A stretch of 64,000 nt of DNA from Muricea muricata (taxonomy: Eukaryota > Cnidaria > Anthozoa > Malacalcyonacea > Plexauridae). Under the pieces are notes generated by a model. It was not told the DNA's origin and searched no databases. It was given only the letters and a program-made list of their open reading frames with translations. Positions 10,989 to 22,200 of the stretch are shown piece after piece (within the stretch, counting starts at the first letter, position 1; each line of letters opens with the position of its first letter). The position numbers and the translations under genes were made by a program. The stretch lies in NCBI GenBank assembly GCA_963855995.1, contig OY979722.1:4278001-4342000 (forward strand), read 5' to 3'.

Positions 10989-13620
10989 AACAAACAAGAC
11001 TAATTGACAGGTTAGGTCATCGCCATTCCTTCACAACAGCTTCCGACCTTCCGACTTTCCTTAAAATTCCTCAGATTATACGAGCCCGTGAACGAACCGC
11101 ACAACGGTATAAAATAATAAAATATTATAAATCTTAATCTAATGTTTTTTTGACCAAGGAATCCCAGTCCACGTGCATGGAGATTAATGGAATATTTCCC
11201 TTTTCCCAGCAAAGAAGGCAATTCCAAGCTCCCATTGTACCCCTTCAGTAGCAGTATAACAGTATAAGTGGCGATCTAAGACCAATTGTAAATACAATTT
11301 TTTAAAAATATTTTTAAGAATGAGGAATGCGTTGCAGAACGGAAAATTCTTGACGAAAAAAACAAAAAAAACCCCATAAAAAAACAGCCCTAATTTCTTT
11401 TCATTAAGTTCCTCATCAAAAAATGAAATTCCCAGCTTTAAGGATATATCATGAAAAAAAATAATAGCATGTTTCGCAACGTCACGTTTCATTGTGGTTT
11501 GCATATTTTCCGGGGGTGTTTTACTTGACCTTCGTCACCTTTTTTTGTTAATAAGGTTATGTCGCATGTCTTAAGCAAATATTTTGCAGGAAAACTGAAA
11601 TAACGTATATTATTATATTCTTAAAAAATTCCTTCAAGCCATTTATGGAAGGTGTTTCACTTTCGGGGATTAGGCCGGAACACACGAGGCGACATGTCGC
11701 AACAACAAATTTTACTGTCTGATCAGGACAATTTTAGTGTAAATTTTGTCGAAAAAACCCAAGATTTTGTCAAAACATTTTTGCAGGTGTAGATTCAGGC
11801 AAGTTCATACTATATACTTCCAAACTAAAGGTTGTTAAAGCAGCATCAATCTTGTTCAGCTGAACTACGAGATCTTCAAACCACTGAATTTTTTAGTTTC
11901 TCTTTTCAAGGTATGAACTTTAGCTTAAGTCTGGTGAATTATTTCAATACCGACAAACCATTCGTCCCGTCTTGGCTAAGCGAAACCATATTCACATAAA
12001 CAGTTAATTAAATTACTTAGTTCATTTTCGAGTATGTTTTCTTTGATCCACAGGGGTAACCAGCAGTTCAACGTTTCTATATTGGCCAGAAAGGGCAATT
12101 GACTGACCAAAACCTATATAATAAACATGCATAATGCCATATGCGTGGCGACACAAGCTTAAAAGGCTCCGATTCGAGTGGCCCTTGCGTTTATCTTCTA
12201 TTCTGTGGCAGCGACCTTGAATAAACCAGATTAAACTTGTGAAGAAATGACGAGATCTGAAATCTTTAACATCGATTGATTCTAGTTGGAAAACGTCCAA
12301 TAGAATTAGAGTCAGATGACTGCCTCGAAAGTTGGGATTTATATTAAGGTTTCTATCTCTTACATAGGAGCCACAATTATTTAAAATATGCAATATTGTA
12401 ACTAACACTATTGTAATTAAAAGTTGGCGGGAAGTCCGGGGACTCAGGAAGTTCATCCTTGGTGGCGACCCTATAGCCAGCTTCTGGCAAGTTTTGCTGG
12501 GATTTTACTGCACGAGGGTAGAGATTCATATATCACCTTTGATAAGGCTAAGGATCGAGTATGGATAGCTCAGGCATGCTGTCTCTTGCACTTGATCGGT
12601 TTTGCGATATTCTTATGACACAGTTGTACACATGCATATTGAGCAACAACACATCAATCTTAAATTTTGTACGTGATGTAGTGACGTCTTTAATCTGCGA
12701 ACCTGTCAAGCTGCTAACTAATTTGTCATAATGCATACTTTCGATTTGCACGCGATTCAGCGTTATTTACTCAAATGACCTGCTGGAACGAAATGAAAAA
12801 TAAGAAAGATTTTGTGAAAAAATGTTGGAAGCCACGAAAGTTCAGTCAAATCACGTAGTGCTCTCGTGAGAGACAAAACCACAAGATTACCTGCTGGTGT
12901 ATTAGCTTGTTGAAATGAAATAACCTTAGTTTATACAAGTACATGTTATAATCCACCATTAAGAAAATAATAGCCTTTTCCTAAATCACGACCTATTCCA
13001 GCGCATCCGAAAACCTGTTTCGTCATAAACGCAAAAGAATTCAAAAACTCCACAGAAGCATACAGCACACAGCATATATGGCATCCAGCTAACTACAGCC
13101 ACAATGAGAGAGTTTGCATTGCTTACTTGTTCCAAATTTGTGGAACCAACTGAAAAAAAAAAGCATGTCAAAAGAAAAGCGAAAGAATGTCAGCACTGCG
13201 CATGTCGATTGAATTTCACCAAATGATTTCAGCTCTAAATTCACTATAACGCTGTCCATCTTTCATACAACCGGACCCAGGGCATTATCAGATTACAGGT
13301 AACATTAATTTAAAACATAATAGAATTATTCTCAGCTTCTCTTATCGCATGGTGGCACGCAGCGCAACCTGAACCCTGACCGAAATTCTGCACGCCATTT
13401 GGCAAAACGCCGCGTGCATGTGACTTGCAAGCTTTCAAAAGTTAGCAAAGTTAAAGAACGGCATTACTTCGCTGAAATAATATAATAAGTGCTCAAGGAT
13501 GCTTCTAATCAAAGTGCAACGTAGATGAATAAATTCATGCTTTCAAGCAATATCAAAATATTGAGTATTGTTCATCCATTTGACATTCAACCTATGCTGT
13601 GTTTAAAATTTGTGGAATTC
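10989..13620. other. Gene-poor region upstream of msrA
   Basis: Presumably holds the msrA promoter at its left end. Otherwise only unrecognised ORFs (for example minus 12022-12456, plus 12424-12618) without domain similarity, a fragment GGCCGGAACACACGAGGCGA at 11671 resembling a MITE end, and a MITE family B relic at 13231-13285. No convincing gene. Confidence 0.4.
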
Positions 13621-15678
13621 TTAAAGTGTCTATGAACTCAAAAAATCATATTCAATTTTTTGGGCTTAAATGATAGCTAGGTAGCAAAGATTGAGATAAA
13701 ACGCAGTTTGACGAAAATCCGTAAAATAATGGCCGAGATATAAGGGCCCAAAGTTCGAATTTTTTGGTCATTTTTTCTTGAGAACTGGATACGAGTTTAA
13801 TGCGGCGATGACGTATGCAAGTGGACACGGCGACACGCAAGTTCATTATAAACCATAATAAAACATGGCAACATCACGGGAAAGTGAATGCGCTTCAGCT
13901 TCAAGTTCTTCCTCGAAAGGTTTAGATAGCTCTAACGAAAGCGATGTTCTAGAACAGTCTTCCTTCGTTGAACCATATACCAACGAACCACTTGCCAGCA
14001 GCGGTGATGAATTTGAACAGACCGAAACAGACGACGAGGATGGCATTTCATCTTGCGCAGCGATACGAGAAGGAAATTCCGGTTGAATCATGGTAAGTCA
14101 CGCGATTGTACCATTTATTGAAATATCAACGTTGTTCTTACTAGCTAACTTATTTCTACAATATAATATAGGTGCAAGTGTGGACGATGTAGCGACGTAC
14201 ATCTCTCAATTGCAAGCGCAAGAGAATTTCGTTGTTGCATTGAATTACTCAGTGTCAGGGTAAATATACATTGGAAGGAAAGAACGCAGCGTGTATTGTC
14301 GAGCATTGGGACTACATACCTATGATTCATAGACCTGTTCTTAAAAATGTTGGACCGCTCTTAAAAACAAAGGAAGGGACAAGATATAAACAGAAAAAGA
14401 AGCAAAGTGAAAATGAGTGAGTACATTCAATAAGTCAAATGGAATATGTATGTCTTGGCGCGATTCATAATGTAATAATCACTATTATAAATATCAAAAT
14501 CGTGTAATTAAACATCTTTGATTTTATTTCAATGTGAATAGGTATCTACGGTCCGTGGCTTATCGTTGGCTTGTTTTATGGCTCTGTGGTTACCTAGGAT
14601 GGGATCAGTCTTAATACCACCACATCAGCTCTGAGTTTCCCAGCGTGGATGTAGCAGGGTACAAAGGTGCAAGACAAAGACAAACCTAATTTCTAGAGAC
14701 AATATCTCGTATATCTTCATGTACCTGTATCTTCAACAGACCATTTTAAATTGAAATTAGCTGGACAACTTATAAAATTCCTACGTTTACAATACCTTGT
14801 GTTTTTGCAGATCATTAGTTCATTACATGTAATTTATACCAGACAGAGCTGGAAATTAACACAATATTAGGAGGCAGCTAATTTGAATTTGAAAGCGTAT
14901 ACTTTTTGTCAACCCTGTATATATTTACATGCATATTATGATAAAATTTTATAAAGTTACTGATCTGCTTCATTCGTGCAAGTTCTTTTTTGTGGCCTTC
15001 AACATAGATGGGATAGTCGACTAGAATCAACTTACTGTCCTACGTCTGTGTTTGAAGGACTTCCTTCATATTTTGATGTAGATACAAAATCGGAAGGTAT
15101 GAAGACTGTTTCTATGTCTTATTTACATGAATTGCGTCAATTCGTCCAAAGCACATAAAATTGCTTCACACGATGCTAGCAATTATTTGCAGTCATTATT
15201 TTGCTTCAACTGATGACAAAAAGTGTATGTTTAGTTAGCATAGGATCGGAGATGCGACAGTTCACAGTTGCAAGTTATATGGCATACAAGCCAATAAAAA
15301 CATGCTCAGAACATTTGTTCACTTGCAACAAAACTTCAAAATTATTATATTATTGGTAAATTGTAAAATATAAGTAAATCAGGCACTTAATTCGTTTTCA
15401 AAGGATTTGTATCAGGTGCATGTAGTATTTTGGTATAGTTATACGATTTCACAAAGATAATATGTCCATTTGCATACGTCATCAATGACCTTTGGCACCG
15501 TCTGACCGCGCGATAATTTGACCACAAAATCACGCATTTTCGCCATGTTTGATGGGTTGTAACTCGCAAAATATTGTACGGAATTAGTTCACATTTCGCA
15601 CAAAGTGTTTTCTTGAGCAATTCTTCCATCTGCCGCGAAAAAAAAGAGTAGTGATTTTTGAGTTCATAGGCACTTTAA
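13621..15678. mobile_element. TTAA-flanked terminal-inverted-repeat transposon with P2X7-C-like cargo
   Basis: Both ends carry TTAA followed by the inverted repeat AGTGYCTATGAACTCAAAAA(A)TCA (left 13625-13648, right 15652-15674), with one mismatch and one indel. A second inverted match, GATGACGTATGCAAGTGGAC (13807) against its complement at 15463-15483, lies about 190 bp inside each end, so the imperfect TIRs extend to about 200 bp. TTAA is the target site of piggyBac and Kolobok superfamilies. The only recognisable cargo is the broken gene at 13865-14690; no transposase was seen, so the copy is non-autonomous. Total length is about 2.06 kb. Confidence 0.72.
13865..14690 (+). pseudogene. P2X7 C-terminal (ballast)-like domain gene, broken
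   Basis: Relic of the zinc-binding P2X7 intracellular-domain family, which is abundant as stand-alone proteins in cnidarians and other invertebrates. Three exons with intact splice sites: 13865-14092 (Ser/acidic N terminus with FVEPYTNEPLASSGDEF, then RYEKEIPVESW), 14172-14416 (CKCGRCSD, EFRCC; then YIPMIHRPVLKNVGPLL and QSENE) and 14542-14690 (YLRSVAYRWLVLWLCGYLGW, then a TAA and HHISSEFPSVDVAGY). The Cys pairs match the family pattern WCxCGxC...CC. The frame changes between DDEDG and RYEKE, again near 14250, and a stop interrupts exon 3, so no full protein can be made from this copy. It lies inside the TTAA transposon. Confidence 0.75.
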
Positions 15679-17038
15679 TAGAATTGTAAAATCTCTAAAA
15701 TTTCAAGGCGTGACATAGTCTTAGTAGCTACTGCATGATAACATCAGTACAACCTTTGATATCAATTGTGCGATGTTGGCTGCAGATTTTGGCGAGTACC
15801 TGTGAGTTAACTCGGTCACGTACAGAAAGCAATCTATCAATCACTACAGCATTTTTGGTGTTTCCTGATAAAAAAAACTAATGCTTATATTAGTTAGCAT
15901 TTTTTTATCAGGGTTCATACAGACCAAAACGAATAGAATTGAAGGACTTTTAAGACCAAATATTAAGAATACAGTGCACGAAAGACACAGCTTCTTTCAC
16001 TACTTGAAACGATGAAGAAAAAACTCGACGTTTCGAGCGAAGGCCCTTTCCTCATTGGCAACTTTAGTTCGACATATACAAGTAATTTAAAGGTTGCCCA
16101 TTGCAAACGGTCATGGCTTTATAGGATACCCTAAAGGTCGAAATGTCGAGAGAGCACTGGGACCGAGTTGCCCCTGTGTTTTGTGTATTTCTCACTCACT
16201 GGGACTGTATCTACTTCACCAAATTTAGCTGAAGAGGGAGCGCATAGCGCGACATTAAGCGTACTGTTTTGCTATATTAAAACTATTCTCACTCACTGGG
16301 ACTCTTACAACAAAGACTAGTCTTTAGCGCAAGTTGTCCATTGGCGAAGGACAACCTTTTTTTTGTATTAACTTTATCAAGAAGTTCAAGGACGAGAAAG
16401 GGTGGCAACATCTTGTTTGAACTCCAAATTCAATAAATTTTGAAAAAATGATTCAGTTTTAGTCATAAATCACATATTTAACAACAGAGACTTTTCTCGG
16501 AACAACTTCAGAAACTCTAGGACATTCAAGGTCTTGAATTTTTGTTTTCAAATTCAAGGGCATTCAAGGAATGTAACACGAACCATGTGTGACGCTTTTA
16601 GCAATGGCATTTTGTAGGCCAGCAAGTTCATCGCGCTATTTCATGCAAAAACCTGATCGGCGATCGATTGACTAACCGATTATTAGCATTCCAACACATG
16701 CATATCGAACATAGCATTGCTATTGTTTCACCTATGAGTTTCGCAAGGGTGGTGGGAGGTGGTAACCCTCATTCCCCCTTTCCGCGGAGTCGTATCAGAT
16801 CTTGCTATGCCAAACTTATATTTAGACCGTGCAAAATCCCAAAGTACCTACGAGAATCTTTAAAGAAAATGAATAGACATCTTGGACAATGGACGTTAGA
16901 CAAGAGGTCGATTCGTTTATTATGCCAAAATTTCTCATTATTAGGTAATCTTGTGTCATCTTTATTGGAATTCAGTCACTTCTACTTGACATTGGCATAG
17001 CATTCTCGGTCTAAGTTTCTTGTACGTTTGCATGGTGA
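15679..17038. other. Gene-free region with hairpin and repeat relics
   Basis: Contains a strong hairpin at 15865-15912 (CCTGATAAAAAAA paired with TTTTTTTATCAGG) at the edge of a repeat that runs to about 16595 (AAGGACTTTTAAGACC near 15945; CATTCAAGG and GTAACACGAACC near 16505-16590). A CGACGTTTCGAGCGAAGGCC segment at 16027 is repeat-like. The ORF at 16668-17000 has no recognisable domain. Confidence 0.35.
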
Positions 17039-17215
17039 ATACAATATACTTGTTAAGCTTTGTGGAAACACCACGTAAATTTATTATTGCAGAGCTTTCG
17101 ATCCGTAAGCTCGGATCTTCATCAGTGCTATAATAATATTATAGCACTGATGAAGATCCGAGCTTACGGATCGGCAGCTTTGCAATAAAAAAGTTTCCAC
17201 AAAGCTTAACAAGTA
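17039..17215. mobile_element. Near-perfect palindromic MITE (family C)
   Basis: The arms ACTTGTTAAGCTTTGTGGAA...GATCCGTAAGCTCGGATC TTCATCAGTGC are mirrored around 17130 and end TTCCACAAAGCTTAACAAGT. A related, more diverged copy lies at 57245-57393 (GCGGATCGAAAGCTTTGC, AAATTTACGTGG) and part of one near 59828 (ACCACGTAAATTTATT). Confidence 0.8.
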
Positions 17216-17693
17216 CATTCTCGGTCTGTTTTACTCACACACAAATGACAACCAACCACTCACAAAGTCTTTAGGTATAGGTTTGTAGCGACCGTAATTT
17301 GGATCCCATTTGGTAGCACAGGGTCGAGCCTAGGGCCAGTTCAAATCACAACACTTCGCTGTTTGCGCAGCCTGCATGTTTATGATGCAATAATTATCTT
17401 TTGATATTTGTCACTCGACGAGCATGCACTATATAGCAACTGCACGTGCTGATTAACTTAAAATCTCTCAATCTTAACGGCTAAGGCGAATTTCATTAAT
17501 TCAGCTGAGGAATTTAGCGGATTTTGCATTTGATATTACTATCTGCACAATAAGGTTTTGTTTGGTGTTAGTTTTGCAAAAGAGAATCGGATTATAAGGG
17601 GGAAAGCCAGCCTGTAATATGTTTGTAAAAGAAAGAGATTTAAATTTCTAACAGTTTTTGGTCACATCGTCTCATCTATCACTTATTTAACAG

Positions 17694-17898
17694 CAGTGGC
17701 GGATCCAGGGTAAGTCAAAATAAATTATATAACAGCTCAATTTTAAATTCAAAATAACTTTATAACAATGTCATAGGTTATGAATTTCAAAAGAATAAAA
17801 TCTAACCAATGAAGTTGCTTTGAAGGTATTTTAAAATGTAAATATATCCTAGAATGAGCTGTGGTAATTTATTTTGACTTACGCTAGATCCGCCACTG
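17694..17898. mobile_element. hAT-type MITE, 205 bp
   Basis: Begins CAGTGGCGGATCCAGGGTAA and ends TTACGCTAGATCCGCCACTG, a long inverted repeat that continues with GTCAAAATAAATTA. CAGTGGCGGATC termini are typical of hAT elements. An 8-bp target duplication is visible with one mismatch: TTTAACAG before and TTTAACAA after. No coding capacity. Confidence 0.85.
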
Positions 17899-19210
17899 TT
17901 TAACAAAGTACGCTGGATTATGGCAGCTTGATTTAGGCCGAAGCACATCTCGTGAATTGATATAAGTGTTGCGGCAAAAAAGAATTCGCATTGCTGGGAT
18001 ACGAAGTCTTTAGAAATGATCCTCAAATTGATCCGATATTTGTTACTCTCTTGCTCAAACGAAAATATCAAGGTCAACAACTTACATCCTTCTTTTCACA
18101 GTTGGATAAAAAATTTGAAACATCTAACATTTAGCATTTAGTTACATTTAATCACAGCTATGACTAAGAGTGGTCTAACAATTACAAATAGAATTACTAA
18201 TCACAAAACAATGACGGGACTAACATAACTCAATATAAAGATACGTTACCATTTAAGAGTATAAAATCAAGCACAAGGGGATTGCTATCATGGTTTCTAC
18301 GTGTTAGCGCGCTTTTTTGCAACAGAAAAGGCCTCGATAATAAATAAAGCAAAAAAATACAACTCAAAGAGCATTAGGAAATTTCCTGGCACCACGAAAG
18401 CTCTGATACCACCTCTCAACTGACCCACCGCGTAAAGTGAGATCTTGGAAACAACTATCAAGTTTCAAAACAGGAGAAAGCCTGGATACAGAACTTGTTG
18501 ACTGCAGCAAAAAAAAGAAGATGTACCGGAGGTTGTACCTTGGGGTTAAGTACCCCTTAAGTACCCACCTTGGGGGTACCCTCGGGATACGATTCCTGGG
18601 ATAAGTTCTCGAAATCATATTCCCCATTCCCCAGAGATGAAGATCTGTTATAAGGTTACTGCAACAGTTTGCTACTGCAAAAAGCAATATAGACAGAGAT
18701 CGTGATTTTCAGCCCGTTCTCATGATATCACATGACTGAAAACACAATTCTCTGGCGTTTCAGTTTTGTTCGAGCAATAAATTTAGAGGAATTTAGAGCA
18801 AGATGTTTATAACTTTCACATTTTTCTGATTTCCTGGACTTACGATGGAGGGTCAGTAGTCCGAGGTGAGTACCGGAAGCTTTTGTTTGTTCACCGTGGG
18901 ACTCCCGGTCAAACCGGGACACTAGGAATCACTGAGTTAGTATATTGTTTTCATTTTTCAGCAAAAAATTTATTTCATGAAACCTAGTGCAAAAAACGTT
19001 CGTTCCGGGAACTGGAAATGTCAGCAACAAAAAGTGTATACGGCTGCGGCCTGAGTTCGCCCCTATACAGTTTCTCCACCATTATGACTACGGTCACTTT
19101 TTCTTAGAATTACATGACGTACTGATGAATTGGTTACAATCGAAATCAACCGAACCATTGTTTTTTAAACACTAAACTATTAAAACAATGAGACTAGCAT
19201 TGACAATAAA
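17899..19210. other. Gene-free region downstream of the mucin-like gene
   Basis: ORFs at 18364-18687 and 18728-18922 (minus) have no recognisable domain and no conserved splice context. A GTACCCCTTAAGTACCCACC segment near 18548 is locally repetitive. Nothing else is supported. Confidence 0.35.
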
Positions 19211-22200
19211 TTAGAGCAACCGTGATGCGGCTGGATCTCCTGAAAGCTCTCTGTTAATTTTACGTTGGCGATAGACGAGGATAGCCAGGAGGACTGTTGT
19301 GATGCCTAGTATTATGGCAAAACTGGCAGCGACCCACATTCGCTTCTTCACATCGTCATAATCTTTGTCATCTTTTCCTGCGAACAGGCACGTTGGTAAA
19401 TAAATGGAGTATATATTAGACGACGGTTTGAAGAAATGAATCCTTTCCTGGACTGGTGAAAACGTCACATGACAAGACGCACATCTTCAAACTGCCGTGT
19501 AATGTTCTTTTTTGTGATTTAGTCGAAAAAGTTTAAAGAATTACTGATACGCGTTAGTAATGCGGGCTCAATTTGCTGACCATTTTGTCTGCGACATCAC
19601 GATATAAAAACATTTTTACAATCCGTCTTTGATATCACAAAAGCAATCCTTGACCAAATTACTGATTATTTTACCTGTTTTTTATCAGCATTAAAGCCCA
19701 AACAAGGTATTTTTAACAGCGATCCTTCAAAAAGCTCAAGTTAGCACTATTATTTGATCGCTAATCCTAAAAACTTAATGCATCATGTTATCAAAATACT
19801 GCGCAACATCGTTTCCTTTTAAAAGTTTTAAATCTTTCTGCTGTTTTTTGACAAAGATCAAAATTGGTGCACGGTTTCCATCAAAACGTGGGTATTAATA
19901 GCGTTAAGTATGTCGACTCAAAACTCAGAAAAACTATTAAACTTGCCTTTAATTAATACAGTTCAACGTTAAAAACACACAATTTTTGGCGGGAAATGAT
20001 CACGTGGTCGATATCTTCACTAGTGAAGATATGGAAAACACTTCGTACCAGATGTGTAAAAATAAAACCGCCTATTGTTGAACAGAATCCATGTTCAAAT
20101 TTGTACGAAAGTGAGAGAAACCACCATATGATAAACATGAGTGCTAATTGGCAACATGTCCAAATTTTTATTATATAAAACAAATAGATAACACTTTGTC
20201 ACAGTTTGCTGAGTTATAGATACACAGCAGCACGCAAAAAAGTAATAGACACAAAAAAATTGGCCGAAGAGCTGCTGAGGCGAGTTGGTCATATATTTTG
20301 CGACTTGTATTCGGTATACCACATCATGACCAGATCTGGTAAATTTTCTACCACACTCGCTTGAATCCCCCCTGCTTCAAATAATTGCAAGACTAATAAC
20401 AGGAGGGGGCATCCAATCATGGATAAGCAGGTTTGGTTAAAAATTGCATAAAATGGTCACACTGCTAGCTAGCTAATAATACAAGGGCAGAAAAAAGTAT
20501 AAACTTGAGCAACATTTAATCCCACCGAAGTAGAACATGTTCCATCTTCCCTATACTCTAAGACAAACACAAACAGACTGTTTGACCTAACCATAGATAA
20601 TAGAAAAGGGATGGATTGGCAACTCTTTTGTTATCTATATTTTATCTTCAGTTGAGCACACCGGAAGCAAACATTGCCCAACTTGTATGGTAATTATGCT
20701 CATGAACTAATTTTGTCCATGCGCATAATTACCATAGCGATTTGTGCAATGTTTGTTTCCGGTTTATTCAAAACAACTGAACCGAAGATCGTGGATAGTA
20801 TTGAATAGCGTTGCCAATCCATTCCCCTTTCTAATATCTATGACCTAACAAACGAAGCCTACTCTTCCGGCGCATACTTTTTTATAGGCAAGGCTAGTTT
20901 TTTATAAACTTACCTGCAGATTTGGTCGGACGCGGCGTTGAAGAATGTGTAGGGGGGTGCGTGGATTTGGCTGCAGTTGAGGGTACAGGGGAAGAAGCAT
21001 TATGGTGCACAGTGCTTGAAATATTTGGGCTCGCTGTGCTATACGGGTAGGTGGTGCTGCTGATGTAAGGGTTCATGGTGGTATTTGGGTTAATTGCACT
21101 TGAATTGTTAATTGGTGGAAAACTTGTGCTTGGCTTTATGCTGGAGTGGCTTGGGTTTATGCTGGAGGTGCTTGGGGTAATGGTGGGGTGGCTTGTGCTG
21201 ACAAGTGAGGGACTTGGCGTTACAGTAGTTGAGCTACTGTTTTTTTTGCCTAAAAACAAATGCTTGTCAAATGACAATGTCCTTGCACTTTTCGTTAGAA
21301 GCTAAAGCTTTTGTTGAATTATATTGCTTTTGTGTAATTATTAAGTAACTTAAAACAGTTTTTCTCTGAAAGATTGCTTGATGTAATGTTCAAAGAGGGA
21401 GGCATCAGCATTAGGCCTGCTGACCAACCCACAATGGAGCAGTTCAAAGCATGCCTGATATTCAATTTCTCTGCAGCGCCGCAGCTAGCTCGATAATTGG
21501 GAGGGGAGTGAATATTCATATGTATGGGTTGACAGACCATAAAAGCAATAGATTTAAAGAGAAACTAATTGTGCAGAACCAGAATATATGAATAAGTGCC
21601 CCCCAATTTTTAAACTGTCCATGACGCTGTTTTTCTGGTGTGTTCTATTAATTTCCTGCTGAGTGTGAACAGGACCAACTTATCCACTATTTTGGATAAG
21701 CTCATTGACCGTCTAAACGACATATCACAAGCTGAGTATAAGCCTTGGAAAAATACTAGTGATCAAGTACTAACTAACAGTTCAAAGCTGCCAAAAAATC
21801 ATTATGTGATTGAAATATGGGGAAAGGAATGAGTTTCAGGTTTATGCTGATCACTGCCAGTCAATAATGAATTGTGACTTGGTAGTGAGTAATAGTTTAG
21901 TTTAGTTTTATTACTTCATCATCAAAACAAATTACAAAGATGATAGGTGAGCAGACAGAACATAGCCCCAACTGAATCTGCCTACCATAATTTTACAAAC
22001 GAATGACATACAGTGCAATACATACAAGTTAACTGTTAACATGCTAAGATATGAAGTAACAATAAAAAATACAGAAAATACAGAGATATATAAACATTTA
22101 AAGGTTCAAAAAAAAATACGGAGGTATATAATCATTTAGAGGTTCAAGAAAATATTTTCTCAATTTCCTTTTAAATAGTCCAATTTCAGCAATAGCCTTC

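Noticed and set aside
12022-12456. 144-codon minus-strand ORF
   Set aside because: No recognisable motif, hydrophobic and charged residues scattered randomly, no splice partners.
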